NCBI RefSeq assembly: GCF_900095705.1
Contig: NZ_LT608326.1
Coordinates: forward strand, 248,001 to 312,000
Direction: 5' to 3'
Source of the DNA: Fusobacterium massiliense
Lineage (GTDB): Bacteria > Fusobacteriota > Fusobacteriia > Fusobacteriales > Fusobacteriaceae
Length of the DNA stretch: 64,000 bases
In this document: piece by piece, positions 7,960-21,361 of the stretch
How positions within the stretch are numbered: position 1 is the stretch's first letter
Layout: each line of letters begins with the position of its first letter
The notes under the pieces: model-generated
Databases searched by the model: none
What the model saw: only the letters and a program-made list of their open reading frames with translations
Told to the model about the DNA's origin: nothing
Translations under genes and position numbers: made by a program

Positions 7960-9131
7960 TATTCTCCTGCTCCTTCTTTAAATGTTTTTTCACACTTTTT
8001 AATTAAGTCTCCCATATCGTTTGAATATATAAAATCCCATCCAACCCATAAAAGTGGTCTTCCGTTTACTGGATTTATAACATCAGGGTGAACACTCGGG
8101 AATAAACCTTGGTTTGCTAATGTATCTCCTACTGCTTTTCCACTCATAAATTTAATTATTTTATCCAATTCTTTAGCTTTACTAGCTTTAGTTAACATAA
8201 ATATAGGAGAAATAATAGCTCCTTCTGCTGGCCATATAACTTCTTTTGGTCCTTTTTCTGGAACCATTTTTGAGAAGAAATAAGGCATAATTGTTACAAC
8301 TGGCTCTTTTGCTTCTATCATTTGAGCAGGATGTAAATTTGAAAGTAAAGATCTTCCTAAATTTCTAACCCCTTCAAAACCAAATAATTTATATATATGA
8401 ATAAGTATTGAATTAAACAAATCAAAATCAGCTATTGGTAAAGAAACTGATTTTTCAAATTCTGGCTTTAATAAGTCAGCCCAAGATCTTGGAACTTCTC
8501 TACCATTTAATCCATTTTTATTAACAATAAAGATAGCTGGTACAACACCCAACATTGAATAATCTCCATGTGGATCTTTTAATTGTATGTTGTCATTATT
8601 AAAATCTTTGTTGTATTCTTTAATTCCTGTCATATCTTTAAATATTCCTTGTTCCTTAAATTTTCCCATTAAATCTTTATCAAAGAACAAGTCAAAACCT
8701 GCAGAAATAAACATATCTGCTAATTTATCTACATCATTTTTTTCTATAACTTCTTCTTTTATCCACCCAAGTCCAACATAAGCAGATTTTAATTCATATT
8801 TTACTTTTATATCTTTATTATCTGATAAATATTTTTCAAATCCTTCAAGTAAAGGTATTCTTACTGGACAAGGAAGAAGTCCCATAAGAGAAGCTTCTTT
8901 AACTTCTGTATCTTCTCTATCAGTAGAAGCAATAGCTTGTTGCAAAATAGGAATAAAAGCATCTACATCTTCCTTTTTTATCATCATAGCTTTTTCCAAA
9001 GAAATATCTTTCAATTTTTCTAAAACTCTCGGATTATCTAAACCTTTAAATCCAATATTTGTAAATACAGGGATTGTTTCAGGATATTTTTCTACTATTG
9101 ATTTTATTGACATTGATTTACTTATATACAT
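7959..9131 (-). CDS. DUF1858 domain fused to a solute-binding-protein-like domain, no signal peptide
   Basis: 390 aa. Residues 7-60 match the DUF1858 pattern (SIKSIVEKYPETIPVFTNIGF); residues 80-385 look like a periplasmic-binding-protein fold of the iron/spermidine type (segments REVPRSWADLLKPEF and WPAEGAIISPIFMLTKASKA). There is no signal peptide or lipobox, so the protein is predicted cytoplasmic, which is odd for a binding protein. A conserved-looking LLPCPVRIP with Cys88 sits at the domain junction. First gene of a three-gene operon with the GTPase and ABC ATPase. Start at 9131 has AAGGAG eight bases upstream. Substrate unknown. Confidence 0.7.
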   Translation of the reverse strand: MYISKSMSIKSIVEKYPETIPVFTNIGFKGLDNPRVLEKLKDISLEKAMMIKKEDVDAFIPILQQAIASTDREDTEVKEASLMGLLPCPVRIPLLEGFEKYLSDNKDIKVKYELKSAYVGLGWIKEEVIEKNDVDKLADMFISAGFDLFFDKDLMGKFKEQGIFKDMTGIKEYNKDFNNDNIQLKDPHGDYSMLGVVPAIFIVNKNGLNGREVPRSWADLLKPEFEKSVSLPIADFDLFNSILIHIYKLFGFEGVRNLGRSLLSNLHPAQMIEAKEPVVTIMPYFFSKMVPEKGPKEVIWPAEGAIISPIFMLTKASKAKELDKIIKFMSGKAVGDTLANQGLFPSVHPDVINPVNGRPLLWVGWDFIYSNDMGDLIKKCEKTFKEGAGE

Positions 9132-9307
9132 TTTTTTATTCTCCTTATCTAGAATTTTTATTTTTATTTACATTTTCTTATTTTTTATTTCTTGATTAAT
9201 TATACTACAATTTATTTTAAATTGTATGTAACATTTGTTACTAAAAAAATCAAGAATTTTATATATTTTAAATTTTATAAAATAGAGCTACTTATTTCAT
9301 ATATAAA

Positions 9308-9375
9308 GTCTTTTAATAATAGTATAATTCTCAGAACAGAATGAACATAAGCTCTTTAAACTAATGCAGATAGAG
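9308..9375 (+). repeat. Decayed dispersed repeat, copy 5
   Basis: Recognisable remnant of subfamily A (GTCTTTTAATAATAG at the start, ATGAACATAAGCTCTTTAAA and CTAATGCAGA later) eight bases before an intact subfamily B copy. Otherwise the 9132-9497 gap holds only AT-rich DNA. Confidence 0.65.
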
Positions 9376-9382
9376 TAAAAAA

Positions 9383-9453
9383 GTCTCCTGACAGCCGTAT
9401 GACTCTTCCGAGCTCACCGAAATTCTCTCCAGAGTAATACGGACGTCGGAGAC
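9383..9453 (+). repeat. Dispersed palindromic repeat, copy 6 (subfamily B)
   Basis: 71-bp copy with GTCTCC/GGAGAC outer arms and GACTCT/AGAGT inner arms, between the rRNA operon terminator and the DUF1858 operon promoter side. Followed by AAATTTATACTTTAC flank. Confidence 0.95.
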
Positions 9454-9497
9454 TAATTTTCATATTAAATTTATACTTTACTATATAATAACAAAAA

Positions 9498-9519
9498 AAG
9501 AGAAGCATTAGCTTCTCTT
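9498..9519 (-). terminator. rRNA operon terminator
   Basis: Minus-strand hairpin AAGAGAAGC, loop of four bases, GCTTCTCTT, followed by a run of T; nine bases past the 5S 3' end. Confidence 0.9.
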
Positions 9520-9527
9520 CATTCATA

Positions 9528-9646
9528 GCTTGGCAAATCCATACTCTCCCAGGCCGCTTCCAGCCAAGTACCATCAGCGTATATGGGCTTAACTTCTAGG
9601 TTCGGAATGTTACTAGGTGTACCCCCATAGCTATTCTCACCAAGCA
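9528..9646 (-). rRNA. rrf: 5S ribosomal RNA
   Basis: About 119 nt. Terminal helix pairs GCTTGG at the 5' end with CCAAGC at the 3' end; conserved internal CCGAACCTAGAAGTTAAGC is present. Last gene of the rRNA operon. Ends are set by the terminal helix and may be off by one or two bases. Confidence 0.95.
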
Positions 9647-9710
9647 ATTTAATTGTATTATATATTATTAATATATGCAAGTCTGAACACTTGAAACTAT
9701 ATAGTAGACT

Positions 9711-12621
<2,911 letters not shown>

Positions 12622-12707
12622 TATTTTTTGACAGCTAACTCTAAGAAATTGTTAGAGTTAATTTTTTTCTTGTTTGTTCTACTATATAGTTTCCAATGTT
12701 CAGATAA

Positions 12708-12784
12708 TGGTGGAGATAAGCGGGATCGAACCGCTGACCTACGCAGTGCAAGTGCGTCGCTCTCCCAAACTGAGCTATATCCCC
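12708..12784 (-). tRNA. tRNA-Ala (TGC)
   Basis: 77 nt including encoded CCA, minus strand. Acceptor GGGGATA pairs with TATCTCC, T-loop GGTTCGATCC is canonical, and the anticodon loop is CTTGCAC, giving anticodon TGC. Sits in the 16S-23S spacer. Confidence 0.97.
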
Positions 12785-12787
12785 ATA

Positions 12788-12864
12788 TGGTGCGTTTGAG
12801 TGGACTTGAACCACCGACCTCACGCTTATCAGGCGTGTGCTCTAACCAGCTGAGCTACAAACGC
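12788..12864 (-). tRNA. tRNA-Ile (GAT)
   Basis: 77 nt including encoded CCA, minus strand. Acceptor GCGTTTG pairs with CAAACGC, anticodon loop CTGATAA gives GAT. Only three bases separate it from tRNA-Ala; the classic 16S-Ile-Ala-23S spacer order. Confidence 0.97.
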
Positions 12865-12920
12865 ATTCAGTAATGTAAAGAACATTACCAATAGAATAGA
12901 GAAAGACATATACTCCTTAG

Positions 12921-14428
<1,508 letters not shown>

Positions 14429-14532
14429 CTTTTTTAAAGCTCATTTGCTTTTTTGTTTACACCAAATTTATGGTTGCTTTTTGTCTTTTCTCTATTCTGT
14501 TGTTAATGTCCTTTGTCACATTGACTTCTATA

Positions 14533-14561
14533 ATGATATCACTCTTTATGGTTTATGTCAA
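14533..14561 (-). promoter_or_regulatory. rRNA operon promoter
   Basis: Minus strand TTGACA (14556-14561), exact 17-base spacer, TATCAT (14533-14538). The predicted start is about 100 nt before 16S. The stretch 14562-14679 is very T-rich on the plus strand (A-rich on the transcribed sense), which could act as an upstream activating element. Confidence 0.85.
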
Positions 14562-14679
14562 TATTTTTTTTACTTTTTTTTATTTTTTTCTTTATTGTTT
14601 TTTTCTTTTTTAATTTCAATAATTTTTACTATTTTTTTAACAAATAAAATAAATTTATTTTTTTATATAGATTAAATAA

Positions 14680-14751
14680 ACTCTCTTAACAGCCATATGA
14701 CTCTTCCGAGCTCACCAAAATGCTCTCCAGAGTAATACGGACATCGGAGAC
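14680..14751 (+). repeat. Dispersed palindromic repeat, copy 7 (subfamily B)
   Basis: Subfamily B copy with mutated outer arm (ACTCTCTTAACAGCC). The inner arms GACTCT/AGAGT are kept. Followed by TTTATACTTTCCTATAGAAT. Lies between the rrn promoter and the yfcC terminator. Confidence 0.92.
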
Positions 14752-14793
14752 TAATTTTGCTATTTAATTTTATACTTTCCTATAGAATAAAAA

Positions 14794-14832
14794 AACTGTT
14801 ACACACAGTTTAAACACTTATATGTAACAGTT
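14794..14832 (-). terminator. Terminator of the YfcC-family gene
   Basis: Inverted repeat AACTGTTACA (14794-14803) and TGTAACAGTT (14823-14832), followed on the minus strand by a T-run. It lies 22 nt past the stop codon. Confidence 0.85.
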
Positions 14833-14854
14833 ATGTTAATATACATTTATTAAT

Positions 14855-16366
14855 TTATATAAAAAATGTCATAATATACAAAATTATTGTAACTGAAATT
14901 GCCATAATCAATAAAAGAGGTAAAACAAATTTCAACCATTTATTATATGAAATTCCTACTATTTGTAAAACAACAAATATAAGACCGGTAGGAGTAATAA
15001 ACATAATCATACCTTGTCCCCAGCTATAAGCATCTACAACTGTCGATCTTGGTATACCTACAGTATCTGCTAATGGAGCTAAAATAGGCATAGATAACAC
15101 TGCTAATCCTGATGTAGATGGTATAAATATTCCTAAAAATGCATAAACAAAAAGTAGAACTACTGAAAATAATCCTCCATTCATTCCTGATATCATTTTT
15201 GATGAATAATACAAGAAAGTATCAGAAATCATACCATTTTCCATTACTATATTTATTGCTCTTGCTAAACCTATTATTAATGTTACTCCCACAACTTCTG
15301 ATGCTCCAACAATAAAACTGTTTACAGCTTCTTTCTCAGTAAGCCCTGATAAAAACATTATTATTATAGCAACACCAAAAAACATTGCTGCTATTTCTTG
15401 GAACCACCAATCTAATTTTGACACTCCCCAAATCATAACTAAAAATTGAAATATGAAAAGTAATAATATTATTTTTTTTCTCCACGTAAATTTCTCGTTA
15501 GATTCTTCCTCAGTTTCTTTTAAAAATCTACTTTTTATCTCTTCATTTTCTTTATAGACTAAGGAAAGTTCTGGATTTTTTTTCACTTTCTTTATATACC
15601 TATAAATATAAACGAGGTTTAATATTGAAAACACAATTAAAGCCACAAATCTAAATTTTAACCCTTCATTAAAAGAAATTCCAGCAGCATTTGATGCTAT
15701 TATTACCGAGAATGGATTCACTGTTGAAAACATACAACCTACAGCTGCTCCTAATAGTAGTGTTGCTGTCCCTACCATCGCATCAAAACCATTTACTAAA
15801 AATAAAGGCATTAAAATTGCATAAAATGGAATAGTTTCTTCCCAAAAACCAAATACAGTCCCACCTAAAGCAAATAAGAAAAAAGTAATAATTACTAATA
15901 AAAACTCTTTTCCTTTTGCTTTTGTAGAAATATTTTTCATAGCTATATTAAATGTTCCGGTTTTATTTATAATTCCAATTATTCCACCTAAAATTAAAAT
16001 AAAAATTATTATATCAATCGAATCTACGATTCCTGTTATAGGAGCTGCTATAAGCTCTTTTAAATTTTGAGCTTTATTCTCTAATTTTACATATGTATTA
16101 GGAATAGCCATTGGCTTTTTTATAGCTCCATTCTTAAATTTATCTATATCTATATTTATCCCTAATTTGTTTAAAGTCTCTTGACTTGCTTCTAACTCAA
16201 CATCTTCATCACTTTGATTATGAACAACAAAAAATTTTTTCTCTTGATTGTACGAAATTCTTGAATATTTTCCTGCCGGTACTATATGGGTTAACATAGT
16301 TACCACAATTAAAATTAAAAACAATACTGTATAAGCTGTCGGAAATTCAAAATTTTTTCTTTTCAC
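14855..16366 (-). CDS. YfcC-family (DcuC/AbgT-like) membrane transporter
   Basis: 503 aa with about 12 membrane segments. The N-terminus (FPTAYTVLFLILIVVTMLTHIVPAGKY) and the FGFWEETIPFY, GAAVGCMFSTVNPF and FIPSTSGLAVLSMPI segments are typical of the YfcC group of C4-dicarboxylate or peptide-like anion carriers. A soluble loop follows the first segment. The substrate cannot be told from sequence. Own terminator; stands alone. Confidence 0.85.
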   Translation of the reverse strand: MKRKNFEFPTAYTVLFLILIVVTMLTHIVPAGKYSRISYNQEKKFFVVHNQSDEDVELEASQETLNKLGINIDIDKFKNGAIKKPMAIPNTYVKLENKAQNLKELIAAPITGIVDSIDIIIFILILGGIIGIINKTGTFNIAMKNISTKAKGKEFLLVIITFFLFALGGTVFGFWEETIPFYAILMPLFLVNGFDAMVGTATLLLGAAVGCMFSTVNPFSVIIASNAAGISFNEGLKFRFVALIVFSILNLVYIYRYIKKVKKNPELSLVYKENEEIKSRFLKETEEESNEKFTWRKKIILLLFIFQFLVMIWGVSKLDWWFQEIAAMFFGVAIIIMFLSGLTEKEAVNSFIVGASEVVGVTLIIGLARAINIVMENGMISDTFLYYSSKMISGMNGGLFSVVLLFVYAFLGIFIPSTSGLAVLSMPILAPLADTVGIPRSTVVDAYSWGQGMIMFITPTGLIFVVLQIVGISYNKWLKFVLPLLLIMAISVTIILYIMTFFI

Positions 16367-16408
16367 CTATCACTCCCCCTTAAAATTATTTTTTAAAATA
16401 CACGAAAT

Positions 16409-16435
16409 TTTATAACTTTAAGGCTTGTTTGTCAA
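16409..16435 (-). promoter_or_regulatory. Possible promoter of the YfcC-family gene
   Basis: Minus strand TTGACA (16430-16435), 15-base spacer, TATAAA (16409-16414). The spacer is short, so this is tentative. Confidence 0.4.
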
Positions 16436-16579
16436 ATGTTTTTTTACTTTGTAATTTAAGAAATAAAAATACAAAAAAAAGTATCTTAAAAACTATATTA
16501 GTGTTAATTATGTTTATTATCTAATATAGATATAAGAAGCTAATTTTGCTACTTATTTTTACACTTCCCTTAAAATAAA

Positions 16580-16653
16580 ATCTCTTGACAGCCGTATGAG
16601 TTCTACGAACTCAATAAACACAGGCTCTTCGAACTAATACGGACGTCAGAGAC
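16580..16653 (+). repeat. Dispersed palindromic repeat, copy 8 (subfamily A)
   Basis: 74 bp, first base changed (ATCTCT). Both sides carry the TTTATACTTTCC-like flank. The remainder of the 16367-16736 gap is AT-rich with the spoVG terminator at its end. Confidence 0.95.
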
Positions 16654-16692
16654 TAATAAGTATTTAAATTTATACTTTCCTATAAAAAGAAA

Positions 16693-16727
16693 AAAACTCT
16701 CTACCTTTTTAAAGTATAGAGAGTTTT
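16693..16727 (-). terminator. Terminator of the S4-ispE-spoVG operon
   Basis: Hairpin of AAAACTCTCTA and TAGAGAGTTTT around a short loop, followed by a T-run on the minus strand, ten bases after the spoVG stop. Confidence 0.88.
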
Positions 16728-16736
16728 CTAAAAATA

Positions 16737-17012
16737 TTATTCTTCTACTTTATCTTCATCAGAGAAAAACTTTTCTTTCACTACCTCAGTAATGTATTTT
16801 CTAAGTTCAGAACATATTGGGTGAACAATATCTTTATATTCGTTATTATACATTTTTTTTGAAGGCATAGCTACAAATAGTCCTTGTTCCCCTTCCATAA
16901 GTTTTAATCCATGAATGACTAAACAATCATCTAACGTTATGTCTACGTATGCTTTTAATCTTTCGAATTTGTCATCATCAATCTTTTTAATTTTTACATT
17001 TGTAACAATCAT
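16737..17012 (-). CDS. spoVG: SpoVG family protein
   Basis: 91 aa. Residues 1-85 follow the SpoVG pattern (VTNVKIKKIDDDKFERLKAYVDITLDDCLVIHGLK, then FVAMPSKK and DIVHPI). SpoVG is a small DNA/RNA-binding regulator; it is widely found in bacteria that do not sporulate, as here. It ends the operon with ispE and the S4 gene, a neighbourhood similar to that of B. subtilis (ispE close to spoVG). Acidic tail. Confidence 0.96.
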   Translation of the reverse strand: MIVTNVKIKKIDDDKFERLKAYVDITLDDCLVIHGLKLMEGEQGLFVAMPSKKMYNNEYKDIVHPICSELRKYITEVVKEKFFSDEDKVEE

Positions 17013-17027
17013 ATTAATCCCCCTCTG

Positions 17028-17903
17028 CTATTTTTTTATACCACATATAATTATTTTAACATTATCAACAAATGTTTTTAATCTTGTTTCTACTTGGGCT
17101 CTTTCAGTTTCTGTAACAAATGTATAGTATGTACTCCCACTTCCTGACATAAAAAATCTTTTATTAGGTAATACAGCATTAAGTGTCATTTTTAACATTT
17201 TTATATCAATATTATTTTCTATTGCTTGCTCTAAAGAGTTTTCAATATTTTTTTCAATACCAACTCTATTATTTGTCTTTAAACAGCTTTCTATTTCATC
17301 AAAATTAGAATATTTTTTTTCATCTAAGTTATCAAAATTATTGTAGGCTTCCTTTGTTGAAACTCCAAATTCAGGTTTTATCAAAATCAAACCATCTTCT
17401 AAATTATTTTCAACTTCTCTTATTTTTTCACCTTTTCCACCAACTCTAGCTGTTTTATTTTTTATAAAAAATGGTACATCACTACCAATTCTCATTGAAA
17501 TCTTTTCTAATTCCTCTAGTGAATATATATTTCCACTGTACTCATTTAAAACTTTTAAGAAAAAAGCGGCATTAGAACTACCTCCACCTAGTCCAGCTTC
17601 AGATGGTATATTCTTTTTTAGTAAAACTTTAATTTTTAATTCTTTAGTTTCAATATTTTCAAAAAAAACTTTATATGCTTTATATAAAATATTTCTCTCA
17701 TCAGTAGGGATTTTTTTTTCTGAACATTCTATCTCTAAATCACCAGACTCATTATATATTTCTATTTCCATTTCGTCTGCTAAAGTGACAGGAACCATAA
17801 TACTATCTATATCATGATACCCGTCTTCATTTTTTTCAAAAACATTTAAACCTATATTTATCTTTGCATTTGAAAAAACTTTATATTTATTCAAAAAAAT
17901 CAT
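17028..17903 (-). CDS. ispE: 4-diphosphocytidyl-2-C-methyl-D-erythritol kinase
   Basis: GHMP kinase of the MEP pathway to isoprenoids; phosphorylates CDP-methylerythritol. 291 aa, usual length. SNAKINIGLNVFEK near the N-terminus, ATP loop GLGGGSSNAA (about residues 104-113) and FMSGSGSTYY near the C-terminus are diagnostic. The start overlaps the end of the S4 gene by 17 bases; ATG at 17903 is used, with a TTG at 17894 as an alternative given the AAGGAAG just upstream. Confidence 0.96.
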   Translation of the reverse strand: MIFLNKYKVFSNAKINIGLNVFEKNEDGYHDIDSIMVPVTLADEMEIEIYNESGDLEIECSEKKIPTDERNILYKAYKVFFENIETKELKIKVLLKKNIPSEAGLGGGSSNAAFFLKVLNEYSGNIYSLEELEKISMRIGSDVPFFIKNKTARVGGKGEKIREVENNLEDGLILIKPEFGVSTKEAYNNFDNLDEKKYSNFDEIESCLKTNNRVGIEKNIENSLEQAIENNIDIKMLKMTLNAVLPNKRFFMSGSGSTYYTFVTETERAQVETRLKTFVDNVKIIICGIKK

Positions 17904-18186
17904 CTTCCTTATCTAAATCTATCTCGATATCTAAACCTTTAGTTTCAATAAGTTTTACTAAATCACTAGTCTTATCTTTTGAAACATTTCCTAAAGGAAC
18001 TTGCATTATTTCAAATTTAAAATATTTATTATAATATTCAATTTCCATTAACTGACCTACTTTTACTTCTGCCGAGGCTTTTACTACTTTTCCATCTAAC
18101 TTTACTTTCCCGCCATCAACAACAATTTTAGCTATAGGTCTTCTTTTTATAATTCTACTAACTTTCAAAAACTTGTCTAATCTCAT
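17887..18186 (-). CDS. S4-domain RNA-binding protein, RqcP/YabO-like
   Basis: 99 aa. S4 fold at residues 1-60 (MRLDKFLKVSRIIKRRPIAK, VDGGKVKLDGKVVKASAEVKVGQ). RqcP (YabO) in Bacillus helps C-terminal tailing of stalled nascent chains on the 50S subunit; its gene follows mfd there too, as here. Hsp15-like function is the alternative. Acidic C-terminal tail. AAAGGAG ribosome site and a strong promoter lie just upstream. Confidence 0.8.
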   Translation of the reverse strand: MRLDKFLKVSRIIKRRPIAKIVVDGGKVKLDGKVVKASAEVKVGQLMEIEYYNKYFKFEIMQVPLGNVSKDKTSDLVKLIETKGLDIEIDLDKEDDFFE

Positions 18187-18201
18187 CTTTCTCCTTTATA
18201 A

Positions 18202-18230
18202 TTTATACATCTTTTTTCAAATTATGTCAA
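18202..18230 (-). promoter_or_regulatory. Promoter of S4-ispE-spoVG operon
   Basis: Minus strand TTGACA (18225-18230), 17-base spacer, TATAAA (18202-18207). The predicted start would fall right at the ribosome site of the S4 gene, giving a very short leader. Confidence 0.7.
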
Positions 18231-18307
18231 TTTTTTTTTAATAATTGTTATAAATTTATACTTTTTTTATTTATATATATAATATATGTATATAATATTT
18301 GATATAA

Positions 18308-21250
18308 CTATTTTGTATAAAGAGTGAAGAAATTAAATATATCTCCTTTATATACAATTGTATTTGTAAATTGTAAAAACTTTATTTTATTATTATTCAT
18401 AAGAAAAATTATTTTATCTAAATTTACTTTTTCATCATTAAAATTTATATAAATTTCTTCTCCGTGTTGTTTAATAATTTTTATTCCCAATTCATTGCCT
18501 ATTATTCGTATTTTTAAATAATCTAAAAATCCTTTAGCTTCCTCTTTCATTCTTCCAAATCTATCTTCTATTTCAGATTTAAAAATTTCTAATTCTGATA
18601 GAGTTTTTATTTTCAGAGCTCTTTTATATAGTTTAATTTTTTCAATTTTGCCAACATAATCTTCTGGTAAATATCTAGGAAAATTCAATTCAACATCAAT
18701 ATCTATTTCTTCTTGTTTTTGATTTTCTCCTTTTATTTTGGATATTTCTTCTGTCAACATTTTCATATACAAGTTATAACCAAAAGTTTCAACAGCTCCA
18801 TGTTGTTTTTCTCCTAAAATTTCTCCAACACCTCTAATTTTAGAATCTTCCATAGCTAAGTCTATTCCCATTAAATTATCAAATTCTTTTATACTTTCTT
18901 CTCTCTTTTTTGCATTTTTGGTTTTATTATCGTTCATAAGCAAATAACAATAACTTTTTCTGCTACTTCTTCCTATTCTTCCTCTAAGTTGATAAACTTG
19001 AGATAAACCCAATTTTTCAACTCCTTCAATTATCATAGTATTAGCATTTTCAATATCTATACCATTTTCTATAATAGTTGTTGCAACTAAGATATCTATA
19101 TTTCCGTTTTCAAATTCATGAATATTTTTTTTAATATCATAAGGAGACATTTGTCCGTGTATATAACTAACTTTTATATAATCAGGAAGCATACTTTTTA
19201 TTTCTTCTGTTTTACTTTCTATTCTTTTTACAGAATTAAAAATATAATAAGCCTGTCCTTCTCTTGAAATTTCTTTCATTAAAATTTCTTTAATTTCTTC
19301 TTTATTATTGTCTATATACATAGTTTGAATTTTTTGTCTTCCCTCTGGAGAAGTATCTATTATAGATAAATCTCTAATACCTAATAAAGACATATTTAAT
19401 GTTCTTGGAATAGGAGTTGCAGTTAATGTGAGTACATCTATATCTCCCTTTATTTTTTTTAATTTCTCTTTTGCTTTGACTCCAAATTTTTGTTCCTCAT
19501 CAATAATTAATAAACCTAAATCTTTAAATTTTATATCGTTAGATAAAATCCTATGAGTTCCTATTATCAAATCTACAGCTCCAGCTTTTATTTTTTTTAA
19601 ACTTTCTCTTTGCTCTCTGTCTGATTTTACTCTACTTAAAATATCTATATTTATTGGATAATTTTTAAACCTTTCTGAAAATCTTTCAAAATGTTGTTCA
19701 GCTAAAACTGTTGTTGGAACTAAAAGTACAACTTGTTTATGATCCATAACAGCTTTAAATGCTGCTCTTATTGCAACTTCTGTTTTCCCATAACCAACAT
19801 CTCCACAAACTAATCTATCCATAACTTTTGAAGATTCCATATCTGCTTTTACATCTTCAATTGCTTTTTTTTGAGCAGGAGTTTCTGTGTATGGGAAAGC
19901 TTCTTCAAATTCTTCTTGCCAAACTGTATCTTTAGAATAATTAAAACCATTTCCAAGATTTCTTTTAGCTTGAATTTTTATAATTTCTCTTGCAAAAATT
20001 TCTATATCTTCTGTTAATTTTAATTTTTTGTTTCTAAATCCTTTTCTTCCTAAATTATAAATCTCTGGAATAATTTCAGACATATTTATATATTTTTCAA
20101 GTCTATTTACACTTTCAATAGGAACAAATAATTTATCTTCATCAGCATATTTTATCTTCAAATAGTCTTTTCCATCTATATTTTCAATTCCTAAAAATAT
20201 GCCTACCCCAAAATTTTCATGAATGACATAATCTTCTTCTCGAATTTCATCAATATTTTTTAATTTTAAATCTTTTTTTACTATTTTTTCCCTTTTTACT
20301 CTTATTCCTTTTATTTCTCTATCTGTTAAAATCAACTCTTTATCAATTTTATATCCTTCAAACAATGGATATTTTTCAAATTTTATATCATAACCTTTAA
20401 ATATTTCTTTATATCTTTCAGCTTCTTCTGAATAAATTTTTATTTTTAAGCTTTCTGACAATTTCTTTACTTTATCTATTACTTCAAATTGTTTTAATTC
20501 ATTTTCTGTAAAAGTTTTTATTTCAATTTCTGTTCCATTATTTATAAGCTCTATGTATTTTGATTGAATTTCATCTTCTTTTTCTTTTTTTTCTTCATTG
20601 AAAAATCTGTATATTTTATGTTCTAATATATCTTTATTTTCAAAGAAATAATCAATTTTATTTTTATTCATAGACATTAAATCAAAAAAATATTTCTTTT
20701 CATTATTATTATCTATATACAGTTCTATACTTTCTTTTTTTTCTATACTTAGTTGAGAATTTATATCAAAACATGTTATTCTATCGATTTCATCTCCAAA
20801 AAATTCTACTCTGATAGGATTTTCTTGATTAGTATTAAATATATCTAATATGTCACCTCTTATAGAATATTCATTTCTTTGGGATACCATAAATGTTTTT
20901 TGAAAACCAGCTTTTTGAAGTTTTTCTTCTAAAAATTTTAATTCTACTCTTTCTCCTAATCTCACAAATAAACTATTTACTTCTGTAAAATATTTTTCTA
21001 AAAAATATTCAATAGAAATTAATATTATATATTTTTCATCTGAATTTATAAGTTCTAGTAAATCATAGTTATACTTTTTTAATTCGTCGTTTTCATTTTC
21101 TTTTTTTATTCTTAAAACTTTACCTTTATAAATATCTTTTAACACAAAAAAATAATCATCTATATTTCTATTAGATGAACAGACATATACAATATTATTT
21201 TTTTTACTTTTCAGCCAAAAGGGTATTTCTCCTCTAAATTTCTTTTCCAT
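18308..21250 (-). CDS. mfd: Transcription-repair coupling factor
   Basis: Translocase that removes stalled RNA polymerase and recruits UvrA. 980 aa, shorter than the 1150 or so of E. coli because the N-terminal UvrB-like module is reduced. In order: reduced UvrB-like region with QRNEYSIRGDILDIF (about 146-160), CarD-like polymerase-interaction domain (VIHENFGVGIFLGIENIDG, near 345), helicase motif I GDVGYGKTE (near 487), DEEQ box IIDEEQKFG (near 590), TATPIPRTL, and the C-terminal TRCF domain. Precedes the S4 gene with a 120-nt gap. Confidence 0.97.
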   Translation of the reverse strand: MEKKFRGEIPFWLKSKKNNIVYVCSSNRNIDDYFFVLKDIYKGKVLRIKKENENDELKKYNYDLLELINSDEKYIILISIEYFLEKYFTEVNSLFVRLGERVELKFLEEKLQKAGFQKTFMVSQRNEYSIRGDILDIFNTNQENPIRVEFFGDEIDRITCFDINSQLSIEKKESIELYIDNNNEKKYFFDLMSMNKNKIDYFFENKDILEHKIYRFFNEEKKEKEDEIQSKYIELINNGTEIEIKTFTENELKQFEVIDKVKKLSESLKIKIYSEEAERYKEIFKGYDIKFEKYPLFEGYKIDKELILTDREIKGIRVKREKIVKKDLKLKNIDEIREEDYVIHENFGVGIFLGIENIDGKDYLKIKYADEDKLFVPIESVNRLEKYINMSEIIPEIYNLGRKGFRNKKLKLTEDIEIFAREIIKIQAKRNLGNGFNYSKDTVWQEEFEEAFPYTETPAQKKAIEDVKADMESSKVMDRLVCGDVGYGKTEVAIRAAFKAVMDHKQVVLLVPTTVLAEQHFERFSERFKNYPINIDILSRVKSDREQRESLKKIKAGAVDLIIGTHRILSNDIKFKDLGLLIIDEEQKFGVKAKEKLKKIKGDIDVLTLTATPIPRTLNMSLLGIRDLSIIDTSPEGRQKIQTMYIDNNKEEIKEILMKEISREGQAYYIFNSVKRIESKTEEIKSMLPDYIKVSYIHGQMSPYDIKKNIHEFENGNIDILVATTIIENGIDIENANTMIIEGVEKLGLSQVYQLRGRIGRSSRKSYCYLLMNDNKTKNAKKREESIKEFDNLMGIDLAMEDSKIRGVGEILGEKQHGAVETFGYNLYMKMLTEEISKIKGENQKQEEIDIDVELNFPRYLPEDYVGKIEKIKLYKRALKIKTLSELEIFKSEIEDRFGRMKEEAKGFLDYLKIRIIGNELGIKIIKQHGEEIYINFNDEKVNLDKIIFLMNNNKIKFLQFTNTIVYKGDIFNFFTLYTK

Positions 21251-21361
21251 ATTCTCTCCTAAATTCTCTCTACTTTTAATTATAACAATTATTACAAGAT
21301 ATTTCTATCATTTATTTTTATATAATGATATAATTTAAATATAATTTGTAGGGGGTGCTTT

